Below are positions 22,470 to 34,700 of a stretch of 64,000 nucleotides of DNA, piece after piece. The notes under the pieces were generated by a model that made no database searches, was not told the DNA's origin, and saw only the letters and a program-made list of their open reading frames with translations. The DNA lies in contig OU612068.1 in assembly GCA_914767715.1 (NCBI GenBank), positions 8,494,001 to 8,558,000 on the forward strand. Reading direction: 5' to 3'. The number at the start of each line of letters is the position of its first letter. The stretch's first letter is position 1. Both the position numbers and the translations under genes were made by a program. The DNA is from Membranipora membranacea. Its lineage: Eukaryota; Bryozoa; Gymnolaemata; Cheilostomatida; Membraniporidae.

Positions 22470-22949
22470 CCAATGCACACTTAATTAAGCATGAGCTTGC
22501 TGACCAGTTGCCTCATCCCAGTGACGGTCAGTTCAGTCAAAGATGGGCAGGGAGAAAAGCCCTATCAGGTTTTATTAAGTGCCAGGCCGGAAAAGTGGAT
22601 GGTTACAGCCCAGTCAGAACCATCTCACCTGGGCAATTGGCAGGTGAGAGCTATAGAGAAAGTGAATCTTAGAAAAGAGACATTCAGATGCGCCAGAGTC
22701 AAAACAATTGACTCTATTAAAAAGTTGCTGGCAAAGGATGTCAAGTACCGTTCGAGTCTAATTGCACAGCAGTCGACCAAGCTGGGCCAAGCTGGGATTA
22801 TCGATCGCCCAAGTGAATTATCTGTTCAGTTCAGCAGTAGAGTGTTCCCGTGGCAATTATCAAATGTGTTACACACTGGTTGGCAGCAGCTACCGTGGGA
22901 CAGTGGAACACTACTAGACGCATTGAAGTTTTCTGTTCTGTGTCATTAA
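22470..22949 (+). pseudogene. Unrecognised exon family member, plus cluster
   Basis: The frame from the ATG at 22491 runs 152 codons: VKDGQGEKPYQVLLS, then KTIDSIKKLLAKDV, ending LLDALKFSVLCH. The inverted relative at 62275-62732 keeps the same protein-level pattern (KDGQGAKPYQVIMS), which argues this was coding. Just upstream, a TAA lies in the conserved lead-in where the relative is open, so this copy is probably damaged. Role unknown; its position ahead of transmembrane modules suggests an extracellular part. Confidence 0.45.
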
Positions 22950-23439
22950 TTTGGGGAATATCTTGCTCGAAATTTTCAATTTGTGATGATATTTATACCT
23001 TTTAACGGGACATTGCAATTGTTTCTTCTTTGAATAATTTACCTTTATCAACAAGCTTGTTGAGCAAGTTACATCTTTCAGATTAGAGATTCCATAATAT
23101 TTAATTCAACTCTAACATGATATTATTTTGTCTTTAAAGCTCTGCAAATTTCGCCTGTGCGCAGTCCTGTGATAGCAACATCTAAGTTATTTTGCTTTTT
23201 AGCTCACTGATGTCTTTTACATGACTGATCTTATTCTTGATAAAATTTATCAAGAATAAGAATAATAATGTCAAAATAACAAAAATCATAAACATTAGAA
23301 GAAAACAATGGTAAATTTTATAGCATTTCATTTTTTTGACACGTATTTGAAAACATTTTAGTCTTGAAATAAGGAGTGCCAATAAATGTGTAAAAACAAT
23401 TCCATCGCATTAATTTCTTTCAAATGTATACACTTTTTT

Positions 23440-23600
23440 ATTATATCATTGGCTTATGCTCCTTGGCTATTTGCGCTCCATCAGTGATCATGTTGGGCAG
23501 ACAAAAACAATGATTACTATGCGTCTGTTGATGAACCACAAAAGACCTGCAGATAGTTCTATTTCTGCCAAGCTCACGTCACGAAAAAACAATCTGCCAC
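23440..23600 (+). pseudogene. Transmembrane/tail module, plus cluster
   Basis: The frame DKNNDYYASVDEPQKT at ~23500-23547 matches the tail that follows the membrane helix in the intact exon at 37969-38334 (NDEYYASDDE) and the minus-strand copies at 59590, 61283 and 63374. The helix part ahead of it is degraded. Confidence 0.5.
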
Positions 23601-23619
23601 CACCAAAAAAAAAGATTTT

Positions 23620-24070
23620 ACTCAACAACAGCAGCAAAAATTGGGCACGCTGTTATGAAGGCTTGTCAAGAGGAACAGAGTTCACAGAGCTCTCAGCGAT
23701 GCTGTAAAAGTCAGCCTATCATGAACTCATCATGCCTGAACAGAAAAAAAAGAGGGTACATTGTAAGACAGCACTAAAAGTGATCATAAGGCAATCAAGT
23801 AACTTTCAATGGAGGTTGAAGAAGAAAATCAAGACAAGCTTCCTTAGGAATCAACAAACCTTCCTGACATTCCACCATAAAATTAGAAGAAAAACCTTCG
23901 AATACTTTGGGCAGAATCAATGTACTGGAGAAAAAAGTACCAAATCTATCTGATGAAAATACCAGTCTCGGTTAAGAGCTCAGAAACACACACAAATCAG
24001 CAATATCACCAGCTTCACGAGCATCGCTGCATAGTTCATAGGCTGCCAAGTTTCAGATATTTTATTACAT
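23620..24070 (+). pseudogene. Tail segment with coiled coil, plus cluster
   Basis: YEGLSRGTEFTELSAML followed by a stop, then KSAYHEL, corresponds to GLSRRAEFTERSVMLSRTAY in the minus cluster at ~60685-60760. The LEKKVPNLSDENTSLG coil at ~23930 comes next, with a TAA straight after. Coding-like, but interrupted. Confidence 0.45.
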
Positions 24071-24469
24071 TTTTATTTTATTTTGCTGATAAAATGCCAA
24101 AACATCCCCTGTCGGGTTGCAGCTAACCTCTGCATATTTCGCCTCAAATCTTGTTCAAAATTCTTAATTTTTAATAAATTAATACCTTGCAACTAAACAT
24201 TGCAATCGCTTCTTCTTTTAATAATATACCATTATCAATAGGGTAGCTCGTTGAGCAAGGTTACATCTTTCGAATCAGATATTATTCAAATTATTATCTT
24301 GATTTCAATTGTAACATTACATTATTATTTCTCTAAAATTTAGCCTCTGCACAGTCCTATGATAACAACATCTAAGTAAGTTTGTTTTTTTTTGCTCACA
24401 GTCAAAGATATTTTGTTTTTTAAAGTTACATGACCGACCTTATTCTGGATAAATACTATCAAAATGTAT

Positions 24470-25151
24470 TGAAGAAATAAGTACAGAACTTATCTGATGA
24501 AAATACCAGTCTCATTAAAAAGCTAAGGCTGATGAATGCACACAAAAAACGGCAATACGACCAGCTTCAGCAGCCTCCCTGCATAGTTCACATGCTGGCA
24601 CATAACAGTAAATCAACAACATCTGATCCAGAGGGGCCGCAGTTAAATTGGGCACAGCAACATCTCTACATAAAAGACGCAAAAATGATGGACCTTTATT
24701 ACCGTCTAGGTCATCGTCATTGTAGTAGATGGTGATATCAGTGCCAATGATGATGTTATATTGCGAGAGATTAGAGGGCTTGATATTGACAAAGCCATTG
24801 GAAAAATCACCACGAGAAGCACCAACTGCTCTACAAAGTTTGCGTCCAGTTGTCGGATGAAAGAATGGTTGATTTTGCTCTCACAAAATGGCTTCCTGAG
24901 CTGTTTTGGAATCTTCAGCCAGCAAAGTAATGCAACAGAGCAGCACTGTACCAAAAACAATAGGTGGTATCAAAGGAGTACGATTTTTTGTTGCAGACGA
25001 CACATTTGTCTATGATCAACGGTTATCAATAGAATGGTCAGCAGGTGCCTATGTAGCAATGATGAGAAGAATTAGGAAAGACAAATTAGATTTAGATGCA
25101 GCGGAAATATTGAAATTTTGTGATGACAAACACTTTGAAATCCCTTTTTAG
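24470..25151 (+). pseudogene. Coiled-coil and unknown-domain segment, plus cluster
   Basis: VQNLSDENTSLIKKL and AHKKRQYDQLQQPPCIVHML form a coil with PEGPQLNWAQQH after it. 24761 onward encodes REIRGLDI, STNCSTKFASSCRMKEW and NGFL; a second frame carries SKVMQQSSTVPKTIGGIK, VRFFVADDTF and AYVAMMRRIRKDKLDLDAAE. The minus-strand relative (59912-60245) conserves these blocks at the protein level. The fold is not recognised; frameshifts separate the blocks. Confidence 0.45.
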
Positions 25152-25352
25152 AACAAGGGAAAATCACGGGTAATTGATCAAAAGTTTTGGTAACATGATA
25201 GACAGTTTGCTGAACCCTTTTTAATTGATTATCATTTTCAGTTAGATTTCTGCTAATAGAATTCAATAAAGGCCAATAAAAGTGTTCAAAAAACAATTCC
25301 ATTGAATTACTTCCTTTTAAATTCATACACTTCTTTATTCATCTTTCCTAAT

Positions 25353-26670
25353 GGTCTAAACACACTTGGAGTTTGTGTGGCAGAGCGGCTGCGGTTATAA
25401 CCGCGCGGGCCATGCGCGGCTGTTTTGCGGATCCGCTCTTCAAATATTTGTCCAATGGGAAGTGTTAATTATGTAAATATTTTGGACACGTGGTGCAAAC
25501 TTGTCACGTGATTAATTCATGGTAAAACAATGGCATACTTCAGAAAAAGAAAGATAGCTTGTGTTGTTGCCTTGGCTGCTGCAGTTGCTGAGAATGATGA
25601 GGAGGCAGCAAGTAAGGTCAAAAAGAGGTGGTGGGTACACCCAGAACTTGTAGAGAGGGAAGAAAGTAACAGCTGGCATAGGCTGACTCAACGACTAAGA
25701 CCGGACTTCCCTGATTTGTACTATAGGACTTTTCGTTTTTCACTACACATCGTGGTACTCTTCTTACTTTGCTACATCCCTTTATAAAAAAACAGAACAC
25801 TCACTAGAACCACAAGCTTGAATCCTCCTATATAAAATCTCATACTTAGTTAACAGGATATGAAGGTACAGTCACCCTATTGTCATCCTACCAATAGTTC
25901 TGATTGTATCTGTCTCTTGTCCCTGCCAATACACTAAGTCAACCCCATCCACATACCTAGTGCAGTAACCTGAGCTAGAAGAAGCAGTGTTGTTTGTCCT
26001 GCATAGGAACCAAGAACCAAGTAACTACTAAGTTTAGAACATATTGGGTTTGGGTATCATATTTTAGAAAGAAACAAGTCTGTAGATATGTCAGCCCGTT
26101 ACCATATGTAAAGACGGTAATGCTTGTCACATCAATGTATCCTCACATGGTCAGTTTTATCATATACCTAGGATATGGTGGTACCATTAAAGTGAGAAAT
26201 AATATACCATGTCAAACAGTGCTTATAGGAGTGTCAACAATACAACAGATTGTATTGGAGGTTTGTGGTGCCATAGTAAATGAGCTATTAGATAAGTTTG
26301 TGCGTACACCAAATACACCTCAGGAATGGAAAAGTGTGGCAGAAGGCTTTTCTGAGCGATAGGATTTATAAGTACCTATATGTGGACGTGGGGACACCTG
26401 GGAAGTGGTCGGATGGAGGGTTGTTCAATCGGTACACGCTCGGGACAGGGTTGACTGATCGAGTGATTGGATTACCTAAACCATCATCAATAGAAGGTTA
26501 GTTAGTTTCCGTGGTTAGGATAAAAATGCACTTAAACTCAGCGCTGTCATGAGAGGCATACAATTCTAAAAACTATGATGGAATTGTGTAATTCTCGTAG
26601 AGCTAAAATTAATTTGAATCCACCAATAATGTGTTCATAGCTAATACACCAGCTTAGGTGTGTTTAGAAC
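25353..26670 (+). mobile_element. PIF/Harbinger DNA transposon relic
   Basis: The ends GGTCTAAACACAC and GTGTGTTTAGAAC are inverted repeats, and the body holds a broken Harbinger-type transposase. No clear 3-bp target duplication could be confirmed. The GC-rich left end contrasts with the AT-rich flanks. Confidence 0.65.
25530..26501 (+). pseudogene. Harbinger (HARBI1-like) transposase remnant
   Basis: 25530-25787 encodes KKRWWVHPELVEREESNSW, LTQRLRPDFPDLYYRTFRF, the usual N-terminal part of HARBI1-like proteins. 26190-26362 gives STIQQIVLEVCGAIVNELL and PQEWKSVAEGFSE. The next frame gives YLYVDVGTPGKWSDGGLFNR, the second catalytic Asp region. The expected stretch between them with the first catalytic Asp (FPNC..GA.DGKH) is absent, so an internal deletion has removed it. 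Confidence 0.7.
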
Positions 26671-27200
26671 ATTGGATTATCTAAAAAACTATCAAATATA
26701 GACAAGAGAACAATATAGTAGGAAATATCCGAGATAACACTGCAAAACTGACTTCTACCCTTCTCAACAGGGTGAGAATCGCGATCTCAGAATGTAGAAA
26801 TGTCTGATGACATATAACCGTATGCTACGGATAGAGCAAAGGCACTCAATCAAAATATAAAATTGCTAACAACCAACCGGACTGCAAAGAGAGCTAACTA
26901 TCAAAGGGAATGCCAATGATCCTCATTTAGTAGTTCACTACTGCTGTGCAAGCTACGAATATATGCGATCACGTCATGTATTGAACATTGCCGACATGGA
27001 GCAGATTTTTGCGACAACACGGATAAATCTGGTCTAGTGGTATGTACAAAAATAACGATGCAAAATGCGAAAACAGTGAAGAAGTCTACTTCACAATTAA
27101 CTTCTATCACAACCAATACCATATTAGTGAATCACACAAGAACCTTAACATGGAACATTGATTTTTTATGCATGTCTATCAAAATATGATGTCTGAGATC
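26671..27200. other. Intervening stretch, one possible minus ORF
   Basis: A 73-codon minus ORF (26901-27122) with a hydrophobic segment FFTVFAFCIVIFV is the only candidate. No homology or splice support, so it is not called a gene. Confidence 0.3.
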
Positions 27201-27203
27201 CCG

Positions 27204-27770
27204 TGCAGAAGCCTTATGAGTTGAATGACTATATTAAGTCAGCCGGCCAAGATACAGACAAAGACCCCTCAAACTTAGTAAAGCGCCTCCTGTACTCAAG
27301 GTTCAATGGCAAAGATGCAACAAGATACGAACATGATATGGAGGCGAAAAAGGGCAGGCTAAAGAATCCAGGGATCCAGATTGATCAACCCTCACTAACT
27401 GCTTTTAGCTGGAAAACCTGAAGGCATTGCTGATCACAATAATGAAAACTTTTTTACTAGAATACAATGCTCCATATAGCCTCTTCAAATAAATTCTTTA
27501 ACACAATCTGACGACCCCAAAGATTACAAAAGACACAACTACTTTTACCAGATCCAAGGTCTTGTACACATTTTTAAACTCCCATAATGTTTGCTAGTTG
27601 TTGCAGGCCATGACTTTGCTTTCATGAAGGTGCAACGAGAGGAAGATTATATTAGCGAGAGAACGTTTGACAAATTACAACACCATGGTTTTGGTGCAAA
27701 TTTGCCTGAAATTGTATTTCCAATGAAACGCCGAGGTGGGTTGAGAAAGGGTTTGGTTTGTTGGAAGTGA
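27204..27770 (+). pseudogene. Two exon-like blocks of an unknown gene
   Basis: 27204-27421 follows a CCCGTGCAG acceptor-like site and encodes KDPSNLVKRLLYSRFNGKDA to a stop; the LVKRLL..F spacing is weakly BEN-domain-like. 27610-27768 follows GTTGTTGCAG and encodes GHDFAFMKVQREEDYISERT to a stop. Composition is coding-like, but there is no second copy to test against. Confidence 0.3.
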
Positions 27771-29077
27771 TGCATCAATTTAGTAGTCTTTTTTTTAATT
27801 GAAACACAACAACCTCAAGTAGTTGATCTAACCTAGTAATTTGTGTATATATACTTCTGAGATGTAGATGTATGATTAATATTTAAATATTATTTATTCT
27901 ATAGATATGTGACTGTGACTATGAAACTGACTGCAAATTCAAGACTGTTATTCTTATTTAACTTTCTAAATTTTGATAATGGTGTTATTTATACTAACTT
28001 AATTCTAATCTTTATTTCACTGTCACATGTTAGCTATGAACATATAATTAGTAGAGACTAATTGTTCTTTTATATACACTATTTACACTTGCATTCATAC
28101 TATAGTATGACTAGGGGAGGGCGGGGACTAGCAGTGTCTTTGATCACCAGGTTGGCTGCACTCAAAGATATAATCACAAAATAAATGACAATGATTAAAT
28201 ATGTGATTTAGGTGCGAAAATCCTGTCAAAAACGTTATTTGTTTGATTTTGAAGTTTGATTCCATTAGATTGTGTTCGAGTTGACAAGTTACTGTTAGTT
28301 TCGGCTATAAAATCATGTTCAAAAACTATGACAAACCAACTTTTTAGGACTGTCGAATAAAAAATAAAAATATACCAAGCTGAAGAACTTGTTTTCTCTT
28401 GTATAGTTCTATCATCCATGTCACATGTCCATGCCAACTTTGCAGCGGATTAGCGGAACGATTCCATATTATATGGTATTAAATTTGTGATGAACATGGT
28501 TGAATCAACACCTCATATTGCGACCAGAAGCAATCATTAATCAGCTGATTTTAAACACTCCTCGCATGACACGTTGTGGCATGCAGGATGCATGAATGTC
28601 TCCATTCATGAAAACTTTGAAAAATTTTTTTTGTACAAACATTAGTTGCTTATTGCCTTTCCAACCATGTAAGTTTTATGAAAATTTGCCAAGGCAATTA
28701 CTACACCTTAAGGTGGCACTATACGGCGACATTTCATGCTCTAGTCTAGACAGTACATCAATCAAAGTTCATTCACTGGTATTATCCATAATTATTTTAA
28801 TCAGCGTTGTTCAGAGTTATATATCCTTTTTCAAAGGAAACTCAACACCTAAAGTACTAATTTGGGCAATATTTGGATGCTAATTATTAACTTCATTGAC
28901 CCCATTTCATAATGAGTTTATATTCTTTTCAATTCATTCAGATTTGGTCAAGCACAAACCTATCCCTTCTTACTCACACATAAATACTTCTTCTAGATTA
29001 CCGCCATCGTGTATTAAAAAAATTCCAGTTTTTATGTCATTTTTTATTATTAATATTAATTCATCTCCACTTCCCAG
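27771..29077. other. AT-rich intergenic stretch
   Basis: Short ORFs only (for example 28596-28883), with no motif, splice or paralogue support. Confidence 0.4.
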
Positions 29078-29324
29078 GTGTGTAGAGTGGATATTTTGTG
29101 GATATGTAACACCGATTTACCGGGAAGGTGATGGAGACATTATGGATTTGTCATATTATAGATGGGATGTAGGAGCTGGTGGGGATAGAGTGTCAGGCAG
29201 TGGAAACTGTGGTCAAGGGAAAAGGGGAAGACAGCACACAACATCTATGAATGCACAGCAGGGGTATGAACAGCTAAACAGAGAGTTTTTAATAATTAGC
29301 GACTTGCACACTGATTCCGTATGA
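29078..29324 (+). pseudogene. Third, truncated copy of the receptor-tail exon
   Basis: A CTTCCCAG acceptor is followed by a frame encoding GYVTPIYREGDGDIM, SGSGNCGQGKRGRQHTTS and QQGYEQLNRE, clearly paralogous to 38856-39364, then it diverges and stops. The frame consistent with a phase-1 acceptor hits TAG at once, and the second half of the exon is missing. Confidence 0.65.
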
Positions 29325-30290
29325 TTTTTACATCATATATTATTCAAACTGTTAGTCTTTCTTCCTGTGAAAACATGATATGTTATACCAATCAAACATC
29401 TAAACATGATATGTTATTGTTTCTCCTTATTTTCCCCCATCTTTTGCTGTTATTCATTTGGCATGTGATGATATTGTAAACCAAAAACATAATAAGATAA
29501 ATGATCTATGAGACCTCTTTGATATCCAACTTCTGATAATCAGGACAATGCGCCACCCAATAGCGACCAAGAAAGGGAATCAGAGCTACATAGCCATTCT
29601 CCACTGCCTGACTCACCATAAATCTTGAGCAGGCAGCGAATGCCTGAATATACTAGGCAAATAAAAGGGTGTGCTGTGGCTCACTAAAGAGTCAGCAGCA
29701 CAATAACAAACATAAGAAAATCATTAGGCGTGACTGCCAAAAAAAAGTAAGGGAAAACCACCAAATCTCTAGAAAAGTGGATGCCAAAAAAAACCAAGGA
29801 ATGCAAATGAATAACCCATTCTCTCCAACGAGATTGCAGATAAAGGATTCAACAGTAGTAAAAAATCTTGACCTTAAGACACCATATATAACCTTGTTCG
29901 ACGCGATAACAGGATGCAGAAGACAGAAGTTTCCTCGATGATTTACATTCGAAGAAAAGAGATTTTTAACATTGTAGATTTTCAAACGAAATAATACAGT
30001 ATTCCAAACGTTGCTTATATATATATATATATATAACAGTTATATTCACATCATGTCATGGCAGCAAGTTGTATTGAAGATGTAATTCAGGATTTTTAAC
30101 TCATTGACACTGTCAATATTACTATATTTCCCTTGGTAGCAGCTGAATGTAGGGTGTACAGAGTATCAATTAGTTGCAATTTTGCTCCCACGGAATCTAA
30201 CTAATGTATATTAACAACCATGATTTGATGGGATGTGATTGGAGATGGTATGACAATCTCGACTTTATTGCTGGAGCTGTTATGATGGTC
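29325..30290. other. Mostly non-coding; one tail-like ORF piece
   Basis: At ~29543-29620 a CAG-preceded frame encodes NAPPNSDQERESELHSHSP to a stop, which would suit a C-terminal exon but has no other support. A (TA)n run lies at ~30015-30035. Confidence 0.3.
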
Positions 30291-30299
30291 ACCAAACAT

Positions 30300-30860
30300 G
30301 ACAACGCATAGATGTTCATCTTTACAAGCAGATCTCTCAGCAACCAATTTATTGTTTTCTTTACTAATCTTTCATTTTCCACTACGTTCACAATAATAAA
30401 AACCTTTTTACTGGTGTCGAAGTGTTATTTATCAAGGATCAATTTGAAAAAATTAGTGATAACCCTTTGGAAATAGCTATTTTAACTGTATCAGCAGTTT
30501 TATATGCGCTAATCATCCACCTCCTATTTGAGGTAGAAGCTGCACATGATGTAAGTTGACCTCTCCTTTTCCCATTTCTCCTATTGTGGAAACTTCCATA
30601 TATTTCAACTGATCCTCGTGTTGAGACACGGAAGAACAATAGCAGCGCTTTCGTTTTATTTACCTACTCACTAGGAAGAGTCAATGTCATCCAGTATTTT
30701 TACTGTATAATCTCTTTACATGTGGATCTCTCGGCAACTGATTCATCGTATTATTTACTCGTTTTTCATTCTTCGTTATGTGCACAAAAATAAAAAACCT
30801 TTTTACTGGTGCCGAAGTGTTATTATTTTATCAAGGAACAATTTTAAAAATCAGTGAGGA
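30300..30860. repeat. Direct repeat pair, about 390 bp apart
   Basis: 30300-30480 and 30690-30860 share blocks such as CTTTTTACTGGTG.CGAAGTGTTATT and ATCTCTC.GCAAC. The origin is unknown. Confidence 0.55.
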
Positions 30861-31590
30861 CTGAAAAGGGGCATCATTTCTAAGAGAGCTGGATGTGTAA
30901 AACCTGCAGGAATTTGTTTGATTTGATGTATATGATGTGCCAATCAAAGTGTTTGTTAATCAGCGCAACGAACCCAGAGATGATTCACAACGACCGCACG
31001 GTTCGCAGCTGCCTGTGTAGCAATGATGAGAAGAATTGGGGAAGACATATTAGATTTCGATGCAGCCGACATATCCTAATTTTGTGGTGAAAAACACTAG
31101 CTGTTACTATCTGAGGATTTAGAGAGGAGTGAGAGAGAATTGAATGTTGATCAATTCATTGCTTGGATTGTCCTTGATAATCATGAAATGCAATGTTCGG
31201 TACCGGTTAAGGCAATCCATTGGTTTTCGGAGATGTTCAATGATAACATAAGATGTTTGTAACATTAGATACTCAATCTTCTCAGCAATCCTGCAGTAGA
31301 TGATTGAACAAGCCGCTACTTTATCAGCTACCCACACATACGACGAATCATGTAAAAGCCATAACTGCCTTAATTGGCATCGCCCTTAACCTTAATCAAA
31401 TAATAGACACTTTGGGATGGTTTCAAATTGTCAAATGCTGGTGTAGCTATGTAATCCATGTAAATATGAGGTTAGCATATATAATCATTGCCTTGGACAG
31501 TATCAACAACCCAGAACTACTGATCCTAGACAATGCAGATCTTTTGGTCACAGGACAACTCCAGAGCAAGAGTTCCTGGTAACTCTCAAA
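30861..31590. other. Stretch with one family fragment
   Basis: At ~31004-31090 the frame CVAMMRRIGEDILDFDAAD is a fourth relative of the block at 25050-25130. Nothing else was recognised. Confidence 0.4.
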
Positions 31591-32560
31591 CATTGCCACA
31601 GACCCGGGTTTTGTAATAGACCTGTGCTTTTTTTCTTGTAAGCCCAAGGCGGTTCACTTCTAGTGCATGTCCAGAGTGGTCTGAGAGAAAATTATGCCCC
31701 CAACCCCACGTCAACTGGGATGGGGGAAGAGTCAACCACAGACTGCCCGCCATACTGTGTTGTTTGTATGGGGACCTCTACAACCAACACAACTGTAATG
31801 ACTTACTTATATATTGGTTTGGAAACATGGTAGTCCTATGAAAATGAATTTATATATATATAATGATGGACATTTTATATATATAAATGACAGTGTCTGC
31901 AACACAGGTTTACTCCCAAACCTGCTGGGTCTCTGGCAATGTATGTTAGCCTCCCCCTCTGTCGTGTCTATCTAAGGAGGGACAATCAAACATTGCCAGC
32001 AAGGAGTTAGCTCCTTGTTGTCAGAGGGTTTTGAAGTGTACAGGTATGTGATTAGCCTGTCTTGATAAGCTTGTCAGGACAGGCTAACCTGTGATGTGAA
32101 TTCTTAATTTTAGCAAAGTTAGTAAGTTAATTAATTAAAGGACTGGAATGGAGTCAATCAGTCAGGTATCTGAAACTATCTATGTGCATGTACCAATTTG
32201 TAGTTTATTTATACTAGTTGCTCTTTGATTACATCAACCAACTGAGTGTATTTATCTATATAATACTCCTGTAACCTTGCTCCAGGTAGAGGCACAGCAG
32301 GCTTCTCAGATTCTTTACTTTGTTTCCTTTGTCAGTTTGTGCAAACAAAAGCTTTCTTCTGCTGTTCTGCATTTGTGCCACCAGCAAGACTATTTGCATT
32401 TTGGAGAATTGTAAAAATCAACCCCATTGGATTGCTACATTCTTCTTGACCAATCACAAACTAAATTCAAATGATTTTCAACATTTAATGCAGGTAAATA
32501 TTTACAATTGCAAATTATACAGACACAAATTGCTGACAGATTATTTTTACCCTACCTAGG
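31590..32560. repeat. Interspersed repeat, inverted relative of 52700-54320 plus 59285-59340
   Basis: Read on the opposite strand, it matches 52750-54320 and continues across the gypsy insertion into 59285-59340, around AAACATGGTAGTCCTATG (31824-31841). This copy has GTCCT once at 31833-31837 and no retrotransposon. A near-palindrome, TTAGCCTGTC..GACAGGCTAA, lies at ~32053-32088. Confidence 0.75.
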
Positions 32561-32689
32561 AGTTGTCCACTCTTTTAGCACCTACAGGCAACTACAAAAC
32601 TATTTTTAGACAAATGATGATTAATTTTCACTTAATTGATGGTTATTCATCCCACCTCATATTTTTATCATTTCTCATTTACAGATTTC

Positions 32690-33850
32690 CCTATGACACT
32701 GTGCTGAACAAACAAAGAGAGGCGCTTTACACTGACAATGAATACTTGAGGAAATCGATGAAACTCAAACTACCCTACACCAGAACTTTACAACAGCGAG
32801 TCAAAAGAGGTTATATGCCCACCACCATTGTCCAGATTGGGAGTGGAACGATTAAGTGATTAGCAACACATCTCAGCAGTTGGAGTTTTTATCAAACCGC
32901 TGCTTTAATATCCAATTGGATTTTGCAAACCAGGGTAGGTCGAGGCCCAGTTTAACATACAACCTCTACACATATCACAACTCAACTTCTCAGTTCTCAG
33001 CTTTCGACAGTTGATTACCATGGAGACAAATAAAAACAACTACAACACTGTGTACTGCTTCTGGTTGGTCAATCCAAAAATTAAAAAAAATACCACATGG
33101 GTGACATCAGACATAAAGTTTGTTGGGCATGTTGAGCTAGGGGAAGCTGGTAAAGATACAGAAAATTAGCAACTAATGCTCTGGTTTTCATGGTAGTAGG
33201 ACGGAAGGCCCTAGTTAGTTTGCATTTTACTCCAGGACTGAATGCAGAAGCACTGACTGTCATCATCAAGCAGGCCATCTCAGCGTTGGGGGATATCGGC
33301 ATCCAAGCAGTGGTGTTGGTAACAGATAGACCCAGAGCCAACTTATCTTTTCTTGAAAAGATGGTTTCAAGCTAGACCAAGCACATAATGTTATTGTATT
33401 ATGGAACCTCTAGGCCTGGTTGGGGGAATACATGAGTCACATAATGTGGCACGCTGGAAAGATAAAGAGAACCTGGTGAAACTGCAGGTGAGATAAACAA
33501 ATTTTTCAACCAAATCTTAAATGTAGATAGGTGACAAAATGCCTTTTTTTTTCTCATACCATTTCTGAAACTAAACACCTGCCTGCCTGCCTGATAATCA
33601 ATAATATTGGTAATTTTCTTCCTCATTTATTGTTGATGGGAGATTTTTAAGTTAATGAATGGTATGCCTGGATATTTTCAGGAGGCAGGCCAACCTTATT
33701 CGGGAAACAAGCTGGCAAAGCAACATATCAATTTCAAGCAGGACATGATGAAGGTTTGTCTGGCCGTGCAAGTGCTTAGTCAGTCCGTTGCCGATGCCCT
33801 AACAGCTATCTCTAAAATGTCAGCATACCCTCATTGCAAAGCCGTGTAAA
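32690..33850 (+). pseudogene. P-element/THAP9-like transposase remnant
   Basis: KLPYTRTLQQR at ~32775 resembles the LPHPRTL block. 33100-33375 encodes DIKFVGHVELGEAGKD, ALVFMVVG and LTVIIKQAISALGDIGIQAV followed by TDRPRANLSF, matching the RNase H-like core of P-type transposases (the usual CDG/CDGASAN block is here TDRPRAN). 33700-33849 encodes KLAKQHINFKQDMMKVCLAV and SQSVADAL, another P-family signature. The frame is interrupted between blocks. Confidence 0.65.
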
Positions 33851-33859
33851 GCACTGCAG

Positions 33860-34700
33860 AGCTTTTGAGGGTGAGTAGAAGTTAGTATGCAATACCTGAA
33901 ACTTTTTACTGGCATCACACTTACCTACTTGAGCTTACCAAATGGAGATTAAGCAGTGATATTGAGAGACCAAATGAAACTTCATCACATTTGCTTTATT
34001 GTTAACAGCTCTTTATACATCTCATTATATTTATTGTCCCAAATGATTGAATCCTAGAGCGAGGGTGACCAAGCAGACCCCCAGGTCATGGCCATAAATT
34101 TCTTGAGGGGTGATCCACTTTCTTGTGAGAAATTTGAATGAAGTAACAAGGCAGTGGATGGGCAAGTGACAATAATGTAGCTAGTATTGGACGACTTTGA
34201 TGAAGTGTTTATCAGAGTAATATACCTGGTTGCCGAGTTATTGACAAAGGCAGCCTGATCAGGAGCAACAACAATTAATGCAAGCAAATTCATCATTTTG
34301 AGGCATTATTTTGACTTTATAATTTATAATTTGAGGCAAATTATGATTTTGAGGCATACTTCTTTCTCCTAATCTACATTCATCATTCCATGATATCTAA
34401 ATCCATTATTAGACTGAATTTGCCCAGATACCAATATAAGAGTTGTATACAAACAAGGAACCATTGTAGTATGTTCTGATTTTATTGATTTACCTGCAGA
34501 AAAGAGAGTTAACACGGAAAGCCAGAGAAGAGGAGATATTAGCTACACAGGGAGAGCAGAAACTTATGGCTTAACAAAATGCGGCTAGGTAAGACTTTTT
34601 TTTGTAATGTAGGCACGCCAGTTTGAATATAATATAGTTATGAAGCTGCAATACACATCTGGAACAGTATAATCAGGGAGCCACTGATCGGTTATAGTAT
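33860..34700. other. Non-coding, with a short repeat shared with 14610-14700
   Basis: 34620-34700 (TATAGTTATGAAGCTGCAAT and following) resembles 14625-14700. No coding region was supported. Confidence 0.35.

Noticed and set aside
28596-28883. 95-codon ORF with hydrophobic segment
   Set aside because: No paralogue, splice site or motif; AT-rich hydrophobic ORFs are common by chance.
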